This document shows positions 52,873 to 62,302 of a DNA stretch of 64,000 bases, piece by piece. Origin of the DNA: Oceaniglobus ichthyenteri (lineage in GTDB: Bacteria; Pseudomonadota; Alphaproteobacteria; Rhodobacterales; Rhodobacteraceae); NCBI RefSeq assembly GCF_003057885.1, contig NZ_QAGK01000005.1, positions 62,001 to 126,000 on the forward strand, written 5' to 3'. The notes below the pieces were generated by a model that saw nothing but the letters and a program-made list of their open reading frames with translations, was not told where the DNA came from and ran no database searches. The position numbers and the translations under genes were made by a program. Every line of letters begins with the position of its first letter. Position 1 is the first letter of the stretch.

Positions 52873-53508
52873 GTGGCACGGTTTGACAACAGATATTCCC
52901 GGCTGGTTGCCTGGCTCAAGGTGATCCTGCCGCTGACCGCGCTGGCCATCCTTTCGACCCTGTTTCTGGTTTCAAAAAAGGCCGACCCGACCCGCGCGAT
53001 CCCCTATTCCGAAGTTGAGGTGGCGGCGATCTTGCGCGAACAGCGCATTGACCGGCCTGATTATTCCGGCGTCACCCGCGATGGCACCGCAATCACGATG
53101 GCCGCCACAAGCGCACGCCCCGAAACAACCGATTCCGTCAGTGCCGAACAATTGCGCCTGCGGCTGGAAACCCGCGACGGTGGCATTCTGGATCTGACCG
53201 CAGGCACCGGCCTGGTTGATACCGGGCGACAGCAGGCGGATCTGACCGACGGCGTAAAGATTCTCACCTCGACCGGTTATGCCATTGAAACCCAAGGCGT
53301 ATCTGCGCGCCTCGATATCACGGACGTGTTCAGCGAAGGCGAAATTTCGGCCCAAGGCCCGATGGGGCAACTGAATGCCGGGCAAATGCAGCTAAAGCAG
53401 CATCCGGCCCCCGGCAGCGCCGAGGACGGGCCATCCTATGTTCTTGTTTTCAACCAAGGCGTTCGCCTGATATACCAACCCAATGCAACGCAGGGAGGCG
53501 GGCAATGA
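52873..53508 (+). CDS. lptC: LPS export protein LptC
   Basis: The 211-residue protein has a single N-terminal membrane helix (LVAWLKVILPLTALAILSTL) and a periplasmic beta-jellyroll (LRLRLETRDGGILDLTAG, VKILTSTGYAIETQG). LptC passes LPS from the LptBFG complex to LptA. It uses a GTG start at 52873. It overlaps lptA by 4 bp. LptF and LptG are outside the window. Confidence 0.9.
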   Translation: MARFDNRYSRLVAWLKVILPLTALAILSTLFLVSKKADPTRAIPYSEVEVAAILREQRIDRPDYSGVTRDGTAITMAATSARPETTDSVSAEQLRLRLETRDGGILDLTAGTGLVDTGRQQADLTDGVKILTSTGYAIETQGVSARLDITDVFSEGEISAQGPMGQLNAGQMQLKQHPAPGSAEDGPSYVLVFNQGVRLIYQPNATQGGGQ

Positions 53509-53993
53509 CGCGGATCGCAACACTGGCCACATTACTGATGCTGTGCGGGGCGCCAGCTCTGGCCCAAGGCACCAACATTGCCTTTGGCGGGCTGAAACAC
53601 GATACATCGCAACCCGTCGAGGTGGCGTCCGACAGCCTGTCGATTGATCAGGCCGACGGATCGGCAGAATTTTCCGGCAATGTTCTGATTACCCAGGGCG
53701 AAATGCGGCTGAGTGCGGGTGCGGTGCGGGTGGTATATGCGCCGGGTGGGGCCGGACAAATTTCGGAAATGCGCGCCACCGGCGGCGTCACCCTGGTTAA
53801 TGGTGCCGAGGCGGCCGAGGCCCGCGAGGCGATATATTCCATCGACAAGGGCACCGTCGTGATGACCGGCGATGTGTTGCTGACCCAAGGTCAGAACGCC
53901 CTGTCATCCAATACTCTGACGATCAATCTGGCTGCCGGCACCGGCATCCTAGAGGGCCGTGTGCGCACGGTGTTTCAGACCGGCGGCAACTGA
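53505..53993 (+). CDS. lptA: LPS transport periplasmic protein LptA
   Basis: The 162-residue OstA-like protein has a signal peptide (MTRIATLATLLMLCGAPALA) and the motifs VASDSLSIDQADGSAEFSGN and VVMTGDVLLTQGQNALSS. It forms the periplasmic bridge for LPS. GGGAGG precedes the start. The stop shares one base with the lptB ATG. Confidence 0.92.
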   Translation: MTRIATLATLLMLCGAPALAQGTNIAFGGLKHDTSQPVEVASDSLSIDQADGSAEFSGNVLITQGEMRLSAGAVRVVYAPGGAGQISEMRATGGVTLVNGAEAAEAREAIYSIDKGTVVMTGDVLLTQGQNALSSNTLTINLAAGTGILEGRVRTVFQTGGN

Positions 53994-54751
53994 TGACTGA
54001 CCCAAAGTTAAGACTGGCGGCCAGCGGTACGGGCCTGCAAATCCGCAATCTGCGCAAAAGCTATCGCAAACGGCTGGTGATCCGCGATGTCACGCTGGAT
54101 TTGGCGCGGGGCGAGGTTGTCGCGCTGCTCGGGCCGAACGGATCGGGCAAAAGCACGGTGTTTTATTGCATCGCCGGATTGGTACAGCCCGAAGGCGGCC
54201 AGGTCATCATTGACGGGCGCGAGGTCACGACCCTGCCGATGTATCGCCGCGCCAAGCTGGGCATCGGGTATTTGCCACAAGAGATGTCGATTTTTCGCGG
54301 CATGAGTGTCGAAGACAACATTCTTGCCATTCTGGAAATCAGCACCAAGGATCGCAGCACCCGCCGCGACCGATTAGAGGAATTGCTGAGCGAGTTTTCG
54401 ATCACCCATCTGCGCCACACTCCGGCACCGGCCCTGTCGGGTGGCGAACGGCGACGCGCCGAAATTGCGCGCTGTCTGGCGGCAAACCCGTCCTATGTGC
54501 TGCTCGACGAACCCTTTGCCGGGGTTGATCCGATTGCCGTGGCGGAAATCCGCGGATTGGTCGGCGATCTGAAAAACCGCGGCATCGGCGTTTTGATCAC
54601 CGACCATAACGTGCGCGAAACCTTGGGGATCGTTGACCGTGCCTATATCCTGCACGACGGTCAGGTATTGATGAGCGGCACCAGTGACGAAGTGGTGCGC
54701 GATGAAAATGTGCGGCGCGTCTATTTGGGCCAGGGGTTTCGCATTTCCTGA
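53993..54751 (+). CDS. lptB: LPS export ABC transporter ATP-binding protein LptB
   Basis: The 252-residue ATPase has Walker A GPNGSGKST, the Q-loop region GIGYLPQEMSIFRGMSV, signature LSGGERRRAEIARCLA, Walker B VLLDEPFAGVDP and switch ITDHNVRETL, typical of LptB. It drives extraction of LPS from the inner membrane. It is the third gene of lptCAB. Confidence 0.96.
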   Translation: MTDPKLRLAASGTGLQIRNLRKSYRKRLVIRDVTLDLARGEVVALLGPNGSGKSTVFYCIAGLVQPEGGQVIIDGREVTTLPMYRRAKLGIGYLPQEMSIFRGMSVEDNILAILEISTKDRSTRRDRLEELLSEFSITHLRHTPAPALSGGERRRAEIARCLAANPSYVLLDEPFAGVDPIAVAEIRGLVGDLKNRGIGVLITDHNVRETLGIVDRAYILHDGQVLMSGTSDEVVRDENVRRVYLGQGFRIS

Positions 54752-54973
54752 CACTCGGCCAGGTTGTGGGTTGGTTTGGATTGACAAATCGCGATCTTGA
54801 GGCGCCAAATGGGGCGATGACAGAGATACCCGTAACCTTCGCCCGAATGCATATACGCCAATTGGCCGGGGTTCCGGAGCCGATTTCTGATCATCAACGT
54901 TCACGACCCAGCGTGCGGTGCCCGGCCCCGCCGTCGCCCCACGCGTCCCTTTTCCAGCACCACAGGAGATGTA

Positions 54974-55549
54974 ATGCAGTACCAAATTAGCGGCAAACAA
55001 ATCGATATCGGCGAAGCCTTGCAAACCCATGTGCGTACCGAGATCGATGCCATGATCGCAAAGTACCCGGGCCGTCCGACCGATGCCCTGGTGGTGTTTT
55101 CAAAGGATGGTCATGAATTTATCTGCGAATCCGTGGTGCATTTGTCGACCGGCCTGACGGTTCAGGCACGGGGGCGGGGCACCGAAATTTACGGCAGTTT
55201 CGACAGCGCCGCAGAAAAGATGGATAAACAACTGCGCCGTTACAAGCGCCGGTTGAAAGACCATCACAAGGACCGGTCACAGCCTGTTGAACTTTCCGGG
55301 GCTTCCTCGTATATCCTTGCGGCAAGTGACAGCGAAGAAATGGACGAGCCTGATAGCCTGGCCCCCATGATCATCGCCGAAATGGAAACGAAAATTCCGC
55401 GGCTCAGTGTGGGCGAAGCGGTGATGCAGATGGAGCTGGCGGGCGCACCGGTTTTGGTGTTCCGCAATGAAAAACAAAGCGCCGAGGTCAACATCGTGTA
55501 TCGCCGTGAAGACGGCAACATTGGGTGGATTGATCCTAAAACGGTGTAA
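54974..55549 (+). CDS. hpf: Long-form ribosome hibernation promoting factor
   Basis: The 191-residue protein has the S30AE/HPF domain (MQYQISGKQIDIGEALQTHV, RRYKRRLKDHHKD) and a C-terminal dimerisation domain (MQMELAGAPVLVFRNEKQ, then IVYRREDGNIGWIDP). The long form makes inactive 100S ribosome dimers in stationary phase. AGGAG lies 8 bp before the start. The 222-bp gap after lptB contains its promoter. In many proteobacteria rpoN sits between lptB and hpf; it is absent here. Confidence 0.94.
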   Translation: MQYQISGKQIDIGEALQTHVRTEIDAMIAKYPGRPTDALVVFSKDGHEFICESVVHLSTGLTVQARGRGTEIYGSFDSAAEKMDKQLRRYKRRLKDHHKDRSQPVELSGASSYILAASDSEEMDEPDSLAPMIIAEMETKIPRLSVGEAVMQMELAGAPVLVFRNEKQSAEVNIVYRREDGNIGWIDPKTV

Positions 55550-55597
55550 AACCTTGGTCTCCGCCTGACTTTGGGGCCCATTGGACGTTAGGACGAC

Positions 55598-56062
55598 ATG
55601 CAGGTTTCAACGCTTCTTTCCCCACAGGCCGTTCGTTCTGTTGGCACAATGACCAGCAAAAAACGGCTGTTCCAGGAGTTGGGCGAATTGGCCCATACGG
55701 TTTATGGCCTTTCCGCCAATCGCACCATAGAGGCGTTGATGGATCGTGAAACCCTTGGGCCCACCGCAGTGGGGCATGGCATTGCCTTGCCCCACGCCCG
55801 GCTGGACCAGGCCAAAAAGGTGTGTGGCCTGTTCATCCGGCTGGAGCGGGGCATGCAATTTGATGCCGTCGATCACAAACCTGTCGATCTGATTTTTGCG
55901 CTGTTTGCGCCCAGCAACGCGGGGGTTGAACACCTCAAGGCGTTGGCATTGGTGGCACGCACCCTGCGCAACACCGATTTATGCACGAAACTGCGCGCCA
56001 ATGATGACCCCGCCGTTCTTCATGCCATGCTGACCGAAACAGCGCGCAGTCAGGCGGCGTGA
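55598..56062 (+). CDS. ptsN: PTS IIA-like nitrogen regulatory protein PtsN
   Basis: The 154-residue EIIA-Ntr protein has the phospho-acceptor His in GIALPHARLDQAKK. It receives phosphate from NPr and regulates potassium and nitrogen metabolism. It follows hpf by 48 bp in the standard order. Its 3' end overlaps the convergent sulfotransferase gene by 13 bp. Confidence 0.94.
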   Translation: MQVSTLLSPQAVRSVGTMTSKKRLFQELGELAHTVYGLSANRTIEALMDRETLGPTAVGHGIALPHARLDQAKKVCGLFIRLERGMQFDAVDHKPVDLIFALFAPSNAGVEHLKALALVARTLRNTDLCTKLRANDDPAVLHAMLTETARSQAA

Positions 56063-57465
56063 GCCTGATCGCCCCAGGTGCGATAACCGAACATCATATA
56101 ATCCCGTTGATAGACATCGCGCACTGCGGCTTCGATTTCTGAATCGTAGATTTCCGGCAGCAGGCCCAATTCAGGCTCGGGCGCATCGGGCGCAGACATG
56201 CCGATTTGGCCTGACACCGCCGACAGGCCCTGAGACAACTGGGTATCGCGGATAATCATATCCGGTGACATGAATTGTGCCATGCCCTGCACAAGGCCCG
56301 ATTGGGTGGCCCAGGCGGGATCATTGCGAATGCTGGTCTGACCGCCCAGGTTGCCTTTGACAAATTTCAAAAACGCCAGAAACGCGGCGCGATACGCCGG
56401 TGTCTCCCCGACCCCGTCATCGGGCAGCGGCACGTTATAGCGGTCGCGCAATGTGGTCCGCAGATCGCCATATCCGTCCTGATCAACCGGCCAGATATGG
56501 CGCGCAAAGGTGTCGTGAATCCGCGCCACGGGGTGTTCGATCACCGTGAAACTGCGGTGATCTGGGTTTTTCCGTTTCCATTTGCGCAAATCTTTTTGTG
56601 TCATTTCCGGTGTGACGGCCGGGGCGCCATCAAGCCGGGCAAACCACGATTCAACCCGCGCCATCGCCCCACCGCGAATCGGCAAATACACCAGCGGGCT
56701 TTGTGCGGCAAAGATGAAGCCGGGGATATTGGGGCCGCGCCGCTGTTCAAAATTGGGGGTGCGGCCCAGATCGAAATGATCATGCCCGGCCAGATGGGCC
56801 ACCATATCATCATAATTCAGCACCTTATCCCTAAGCGGGCTGGGATTTTGCACCTTGGTTTTGCCGCTTGTCCCATCAAGGCGGTCAGACACCCCCAGAT
56901 AGGCCAAGAGGCCGTTCAGAATTTCGACATCGTTGATATCATCGTACCGGATATAAAACGCGGTCTGCCCGGACACCTGCAAATGACGCGTCAAATCCTG
57001 CTGAAAGCCCTGTAATTTCGACAGGTGGCGCGAAAAACCAACAGGATCAAAGGTGATCTTGGCGGTTTTCGCCGCCTTCAGATCGCCAAGGCGCCATTGG
57101 CCGGTCAGCCGGGCGATTTCCAATGAAACATAGCTGTCCAACGGATTGCGGGTCAGCACGACCTTGGCACAGCGCGATTCCGTCAGGCAATGTGACAGAA
57201 TCCGGGGATCATGGTCGTGAAAAAACCGAAATCCGGCGATGCCTTCTGTCTTGTCCCGGATCGCACGCAGCAATTGTAACGGATCGGCCTCGCGCGCGGC
57301 GATGGTGATGCCCGCCTGTTCGGTCTTGCCCGCATGGCTGATGAAATGGGGGTTGAATGCTTCGCCCCAACATTTCAGACCCGTGACCGAGTTTAATGTA
57401 TCTTCCAGAAAATTCGACCCCGTCCGCATTTCCGCAAGCAGGATAAAGCTGTCAAATCGGGCCAT
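56050..57465 (-). CDS. PAPS-dependent sulfotransferase (Stf0/NodH-like)
   Basis: The 471-residue protein has the 5'-phosphosulfate loop LLAEMRTGSNFLEDTLN and the 3'-phosphate motif VVLTRNPLDSYVSLEIA, which define PAPS-using sulfotransferases. The conserved part is the first 230 residues; the rest is unassigned. It is likely to sulfate a sugar in an exported polysaccharide or glycolipid, judging by its neighbours. It is the last gene of the leftward polysaccharide unit, its ATG directly following the stop of the GT14-like gene. Confidence 0.85.
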   Translation of the reverse strand: MARFDSFILLAEMRTGSNFLEDTLNSVTGLKCWGEAFNPHFISHAGKTEQAGITIAAREADPLQLLRAIRDKTEGIAGFRFFHDHDPRILSHCLTESRCAKVVLTRNPLDSYVSLEIARLTGQWRLGDLKAAKTAKITFDPVGFSRHLSKLQGFQQDLTRHLQVSGQTAFYIRYDDINDVEILNGLLAYLGVSDRLDGTSGKTKVQNPSPLRDKVLNYDDMVAHLAGHDHFDLGRTPNFEQRRGPNIPGFIFAAQSPLVYLPIRGGAMARVESWFARLDGAPAVTPEMTQKDLRKWKRKNPDHRSFTVIEHPVARIHDTFARHIWPVDQDGYGDLRTTLRDRYNVPLPDDGVGETPAYRAAFLAFLKFVKGNLGGQTSIRNDPAWATQSGLVQGMAQFMSPDMIIRDTQLSQGLSAVSGQIGMSAPDAPEPELGLLPEIYDSEIEAAVRDVYQRDYMMFGYRTWGDQAHAA

Positions 57466-59163
57466 CTAACGCACCAAATAAGGTTTACGCCGCACGGGCG
57501 TTTGGGTTTCGGACACATCGCCTGTGGGAAAATCGCCCATCAGATACGGCTGCATCCCTTGGTTTTTCAGATTCTGCAAAAACTGGCCAAATCCGGTCAG
57601 ATCATGCATTTGCGGCGCGGTGCTCAACCGCCGGTTTGCGCGCGCGCCGATCTCATCAATGATCGATTGCAACGGTTCAACCGGGGCATCGACAAAATCC
57701 GCCATACTCCAGATCCGCACGCGCGCCTTGGTGTGGATATGGCGCAGCCTGGCCAATTGTTGGGCCTCAACCTGTTGCAAACGCGCCGCAGCCCGGCGCA
57801 GATCGGAAAAATCGCGGCGCGACCGAAACAGCGGCACGGCCCAGGCCCCGGTGATCACCGAAATCGACGCATTCGGATCATCAATCAGAAACTCGGCAAT
57901 TTTCTGTTTGTCACGGGGGCCAAACAGAAAACATTGCCGTTCGCCCCGTGTATTCCACACCAGATTGGTCAAAAAAGCACGGGGGTTATAATCACGCAGA
58001 GCGGCGGTGTCGGGCAAGGCCCCGGCATAGATTTTGTAATTGTCGGCAAAATGCGCCCGCTCGGAGGCAAACAAATGCCCATGCACCCGTGCACCTGTGG
58101 CCTTGTGCAGCCAGGGGCCGAAATCCTGAAACAGATCACCGAATCCCTGAAACACGGAGTAAGGCGCGCAGGTTTTGCCGTTTTCCCAGCCGTTTTTGGG
58201 AAACCGGCTGGCCATGTACAGCCCGGCGCGCCCCCGCGTGCGCCGCTCGATCGCCTTGGCGAAAACACGGTCAATCTTGCCCGGATTCGGCTCGGCGCGG
58301 TTTTCGCTGGCCAGGGTATCGGACAGAAACGTGCCATACAGCCGCGCGGCCCCCGGCCAGATCTTGCGCGCCATGAAGCAATCAGAGCGGCGCAAAAGTT
58401 GCAGATGATCATCATAAAAGATGTGCGGTTTGCCCTGATAATCAAACTTGGACAGGGTCAAGGACCGGCTTTCCACCTGATCCGAATAAAGCCGCACCAG
58501 GGTTTGGTAATAGCTTTCATCGGGAATCCAGACCCGTTTGAAATAAGCATCAAATTCATCCCGCCGCGGGCTTTCCAGAATCGCGCCCAGGGTCTGACGG
58601 GTCAGGCACCACCATTGCGACCCCATATGCGGGCTGATCCCCGCCGGAATGCGGCGTTTCAATTTTACATGGCGCTGCAGATTGACATAGGCATCAAACA
58701 ACCGCCGATGGCGTTTCCACGAGAACGGAAACCGCAGCGTGAAACGTTCATGGTCAAGCCCGCCCACCGTCCACGGCACATCCTGTGTCGTCACGCTTTC
58801 GATAAAGTTTATGCCCGGACGCGCCGCCAGATAGGCCGACAATTCGGCAATGGGGCGCAATGGCAGGCAGGACCCCGAAGCCAGATAGACATGCCCGACC
58901 TGTGGAAATCTGCGCAGCATCATTTCTGCCCCGGTTTGGGAGGCCTCAACCAATGACCAGGTGCCCCATTCACAGGCGTGACGTTTGCAAAATTGCACCG
59001 CCGGATAGGGCGACACATCCCGCACCAGACCATCATAGCGCGCCGACTCCACCCGTTTATCCACGTGAATAACAACCGGGCATCCGGCCTTTGCCCAATG
59101 AATCGCCACCTGCGCCGCACGATCCAACGCATCGTGACACATCATGACAAACCCGACGGTCAC
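57466..59163 (-). CDS. GT14-like (core-2/I-branching) glycosyltransferase with C-terminal extension
   Basis: The 565-residue protein has an N-terminal GT14-like domain (GFVMMCHDALDRAAQVAIHW, VYLASGSCLPLRPIAEL, IPDESYYQTL, GSQWWCLTR). GT14 enzymes add N-acetylglucosamine or xylose branches. The C-terminal 250 residues (after FRFPKNG-like ASRFPKNGWENG) form a domain I know only from Rhodobacterales relatives of this enzyme. I start at the GTG at 59163, which overlaps the stop of the preceding glycosyltransferase (GTGA); an in-frame ATG at 59241 lies inside that gene. Confidence 0.8.
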   Translation of the reverse strand: MTVGFVMMCHDALDRAAQVAIHWAKAGCPVVIHVDKRVESARYDGLVRDVSPYPAVQFCKRHACEWGTWSLVEASQTGAEMMLRRFPQVGHVYLASGSCLPLRPIAELSAYLAARPGINFIESVTTQDVPWTVGGLDHERFTLRFPFSWKRHRRLFDAYVNLQRHVKLKRRIPAGISPHMGSQWWCLTRQTLGAILESPRRDEFDAYFKRVWIPDESYYQTLVRLYSDQVESRSLTLSKFDYQGKPHIFYDDHLQLLRRSDCFMARKIWPGAARLYGTFLSDTLASENRAEPNPGKIDRVFAKAIERRTRGRAGLYMASRFPKNGWENGKTCAPYSVFQGFGDLFQDFGPWLHKATGARVHGHLFASERAHFADNYKIYAGALPDTAALRDYNPRAFLTNLVWNTRGERQCFLFGPRDKQKIAEFLIDDPNASISVITGAWAVPLFRSRRDFSDLRRAAARLQQVEAQQLARLRHIHTKARVRIWSMADFVDAPVEPLQSIIDEIGARANRRLSTAPQMHDLTGFGQFLQNLKNQGMQPYLMGDFPTGDVSETQTPVRRKPYLVR

Positions 59164-60173
59164 GCCCAATTTCCCTTGGACATCAGGCCCAAAATCTCTA
59201 ACTGGCGCCAGTTGATGTATTTCTCGCTCCAATTGCACCACAGATCGGGATCGGTTTCGCGCAATTTATCATGATATGCCTGATATTCCGCGCCATTGGC
59301 AAAATGTTCGCGGCGCTTCACCTCTTCCTGGGCCTTTTGGCCGAGGGTGTTCAAAAATTTGGCGTGCAGCAGAACTCCCGAGGTTTTTTCACCCCCGTCT
59401 TCGTCATATACCTTGTTCAATCCGCGCGGCAAAAGCATGTGAGTGGAGCTGATATAGGCATAATGCCGGTTCCATTTGACCAGTGGCGTCTTGTTCAGCG
59501 CCGGTGCCTTTTTCGGCTGATCGGGCAAAAAGAATCGCGATCTTGGGCCACCCTGAATCCACAGATTGCCCAGCGCGCTGTTTTTGCTGATCGTATAGTT
59601 TCCGGAATCGAACCAATTGGCGATGTCGATCGGGTTCTGCCCCTCTTCATAGCTATGCTGTGACAGCGGCCCCTTGGGATACATATCCAACATCATCGTG
59701 CCAAAAGATCTGACAGCCGAGGCATCCAACCAATCGGTCAGCGCGGCAATCGGGCGCGTTTCACAGAATGGATAGACGAAAAATTCATCTACATCCACGG
59801 TCAACGTCCAATGGCGATGGCCATAGCGGGCAAGAAGGTGGTTCATCCAATCCAGCCCGAACCGCGATTTGCGATAACTGCGGGTGGTGTACCACAGCGA
59901 AACGTCGGGCTGTTTGGCCAGATATTCCCCGGTGCCGTCATCCGATCCGTTATCGACGATCAGGAAATGGTTGATGCCCAAGGCGCGGTAATATTCAAGA
60001 AAATAGGGCAGGCGAATGCGCTCGTTGCGCAGGGTGGAAAATAACAGAGTATCGTTACCGGCAATCTGCGCCGTGCGGTTTTGCACCGAGGTCAACTGCC
60101 GCCGCTTGCGCCACGCCCGCATCAAGGCCACGCGCCGCCGCCATCTCAGCCGATATGATTCAACGACGCCCAC
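59160..60173 (-). CDS. Family 2-type glycosyltransferase, paralogue 2
   Basis: The 337-residue protein resembles Glyco_tranf_2_4 proteins: LLFSTLRNERIRLPYFLEYY, FLIVDNGSDDGTGEYL, the metal motif LTVDVDEFFVYP and LNKTPLVKWNRHYAY. It is about half identical by eye to the upstream paralogue (60281-61318). GTG start at 60173. The substrate is unknown; UDP-sugars made by GalU and GalE are plausible donors. Confidence 0.85.
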   Translation of the reverse strand: MGVVESYRLRWRRRVALMRAWRKRRQLTSVQNRTAQIAGNDTLLFSTLRNERIRLPYFLEYYRALGINHFLIVDNGSDDGTGEYLAKQPDVSLWYTTRSYRKSRFGLDWMNHLLARYGHRHWTLTVDVDEFFVYPFCETRPIAALTDWLDASAVRSFGTMMLDMYPKGPLSQHSYEEGQNPIDIANWFDSGNYTISKNSALGNLWIQGGPRSRFFLPDQPKKAPALNKTPLVKWNRHYAYISSTHMLLPRGLNKVYDEDGGEKTSGVLLHAKFLNTLGQKAQEEVKRREHFANGAEYQAYHDKLRETDPDLWCNWSEKYINWRQLEILGLMSKGNWA

Positions 60174-60240
60174 AAATACCCTTTAACCGCCAATAGCACC
60201 CTAGCCCGCGCCGGTGAACGCCGGGTTAACCCTGTTTATG

Positions 60241-60262
60241 GCTTTTTCCGGCCTGAAAAAGC
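60241..60262. terminator. Hairpin between the two glycosyltransferase genes
   Basis: GCTTTTTC (60241-60248) and GAAAAAGC (60255-60262) pair perfectly over 8 bp with a 6-nt loop, after the stop of the upstream glycosyltransferase. The stem itself carries the T-run. It may reduce transcription of the distal part of the polysaccharide unit. Confidence 0.5.
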
Positions 60263-60280
60263 GTAACTTACACGGCATGG

Positions 60281-61318
60281 CTAATCAACATGATCCCACG
60301 CGCCACGGGTCAACAGCCCAAGCTTTTCAAGCTGTTGCCACGAGACATAGCGCTGTGCATGCGGCGCCCACAAATCGGGGTTGGCGATCAACCCGTCATA
60401 GTAATCATCATACAGGGCGCTGTTTGAAAAATGCTCTTGGCGTTGCTTTTCTTCGGCGGATTTCTCGACAATCGTGTTCAGAAATTTGGTGTGTAACAGG
60501 GCCCCAGTGGGGCGATCAAACCCCGGTTCAGGATAGGACCGGTTCAACCTTGGGGGCAGCAAGGAATGCGTTGAATCCAGATAGGAATAACGCCGGTGCC
60601 ATTTGACCAATGGCGTCTTGTTCATGGTCGGCGCGCGGTGCGGTGCCGATTGGAAGAAATGGCGCGCGCGCACCCCGCCTCGGGTCAACAGGGTTTGCAA
60701 TTCGGGGCGGGGGTGGTGGGTGAAATTATCGGCATCGAAATACGGTATCGCATCTGCCGGATTCTGGCCTGCAACATAGGTTGCATCGCGCACCGGCCCC
60801 TTGGGATAGAGATCAATCATCAAGGTGCGGAAACTGTGCCAGCCGTGTTGATCCAACCAGCGGGTCAGGTGTGGCAGCCGCCCGGCATGCTGGTGCGGGA
60901 TGATCAAAATCTCATCTGCGTCCAATGTCAGGCACCAATGCCCATGACCATGGCGCAACTGCAGCCAGCCCAGCCAATCCATTCCAAAACGCGATTTTTT
61001 ATAACTTCCGGTGGTCTGCCAGACCGAGGCATCGGGTTGGCGCGTCAACAGATCGGCGGTGCCATCGGTGCTGTCATTGTCCACGAACAGGAAATGATCA
61101 ACCCCCAGATCGCGGTGATGCTGAATGAAATACGGCAGGCGTAACGCTTCGTTTCGCACGGTGCAAAACAGCAGAATATCACCGGAATTTATCGTTTTGG
61201 TCCGATCACACAGCGCCACAAGCTGTTTGCGTTTTCGAATGGCGCGGCCAAGCAGATACCGCCGCCTCCACCGCAACCGATAGGCGCGCCATGCTAGATA
61301 AAGCGCGCTATTCGTCAT
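60281..61318 (-). CDS. Family 2-type glycosyltransferase, paralogue 1
   Basis: The 345-residue protein has LLFCTVRNEALRLPYFIQHH, FLFVDNDSTDGTADLL, the metal motif LTLDADEILIIP and MNKTPLVKWHRRYSY. It is a paralogue of the next gene, sharing layout from end to end. The start at 61318 (MTNSALY) overlaps galE by 11 bp, suggesting coupling. The donor sugar is unknown. Confidence 0.85.
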   Translation of the reverse strand: MTNSALYLAWRAYRLRWRRRYLLGRAIRKRKQLVALCDRTKTINSGDILLFCTVRNEALRLPYFIQHHRDLGVDHFLFVDNDSTDGTADLLTRQPDASVWQTTGSYKKSRFGMDWLGWLQLRHGHGHWCLTLDADEILIIPHQHAGRLPHLTRWLDQHGWHSFRTLMIDLYPKGPVRDATYVAGQNPADAIPYFDADNFTHHPRPELQTLLTRGGVRARHFFQSAPHRAPTMNKTPLVKWHRRYSYLDSTHSLLPPRLNRSYPEPGFDRPTGALLHTKFLNTIVEKSAEEKQRQEHFSNSALYDDYYDGLIANPDLWAPHAQRYVSWQQLEKLGLLTRGAWDHVD

Positions 61319-62291
61319 ACCCTGGTGATTCATGCCAACGCCATGCATCCGCGATCATGGTTTCCAAGTCTGATCGTTTCGGCGTCCAGCCCAATTCGGC
61401 CTTTGCCCGGGTGCTGCCCGAGACCAGAGCGGTGGCATCGCCAATGCGGCGCGGTCCATCAACAACCGGCACCGCGCGGTTGGTCACACTGGCGGAATGC
61501 GCCACAACCTCGCGCACGGAAAATCCGGTGCCAGTGCCCAGATTGAACACCCGGTTGCCTTTGCCCGCCTCGAGCCACTGCAGACCCAGAACATGCGCAT
61601 CGACCAAATCACACACATGCACATAATCACGGATACAGGTGCCATCGGGCGTGTCATAATCCGTGCCATGCACGGTCAGCGCCGCGCGCTTGCCCTGAAT
61701 TGCATGCAACATCAACGGGATAAGATGGGTTTCAGGTTGGTGATTTTCCCCAATCTCGCCATCGGGGTCGGCTCCGGCGACGTTGAAATACCGGAATATA
61801 ACGTGGTTCAAACCGTGGCTGTTGGAAAAGTCGATCAACATGTCTTCGATCGCGCGCTTGCTTGCCCCATAGGCATTCAACGGCGCCTGAACACAGCTCT
61901 CGTCCAGCGTCACGCCATCCTGATCACCATAGGTGGCGCATGTCGATGAAAATACGATGTTGCGGCATCCGGCATCCAACGCCGCCTCGATCAGGTTCAA
62001 TGACCCCGAAACATTGTTGCGCCAGTATTTTCCGGGGTCGCGCGTTGCCTCACCCACATCGGAAAATGCGGCAAAATGCATGACAGCAACCGGAGCGTAT
62101 TTCGCAAAAACCGCATCAAGACGGCCCCGGTCCAGCAAATCACCCTGTTCAAACGGGCCGAATTTTGCCGCCGCGGCAAACCCCGTACTCAGATTGTCGA
62201 AACACACCGGTTCGTACCCTGCGGCGGCCAGCGCCTTGCAGGCGTGCGACCCGATATATCCCGCGCCACCCGTGACAAGAATTCTCTGCAT
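61308..62291 (-). CDS. galE: UDP-glucose 4-epimerase
   Basis: The 327-residue extended SDR has VTGGAGYIGSHACKAL (NAD binding), SSTCATYG and the catalytic Tyr-Lys in YGASKRAIE. It interconverts UDP-glucose and UDP-galactose. It starts 11 bp after galU and overlaps the first glycosyltransferase gene, so donor synthesis and transfer are encoded on one transcript. Confidence 0.95.
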   Translation of the reverse strand: MQRILVTGGAGYIGSHACKALAAAGYEPVCFDNLSTGFAAAAKFGPFEQGDLLDRGRLDAVFAKYAPVAVMHFAAFSDVGEATRDPGKYWRNNVSGSLNLIEAALDAGCRNIVFSSTCATYGDQDGVTLDESCVQAPLNAYGASKRAIEDMLIDFSNSHGLNHVIFRYFNVAGADPDGEIGENHQPETHLIPLMLHAIQGKRAALTVHGTDYDTPDGTCIRDYVHVCDLVDAHVLGLQWLEAGKGNRVFNLGTGTGFSVREVVAHSASVTNRAVPVVDGPRRIGDATALVSGSTRAKAELGWTPKRSDLETMIADAWRWHESPGYDE

Positions 62292-62302
62292 GCAAATTTG
62301 CC

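Noticed and set aside
57502-58956. 484-codon open frame opposite the GT14-like gene
   Set aside because: It has no domain character, while the minus strand frame fits the operon and carries GT14 motifs.
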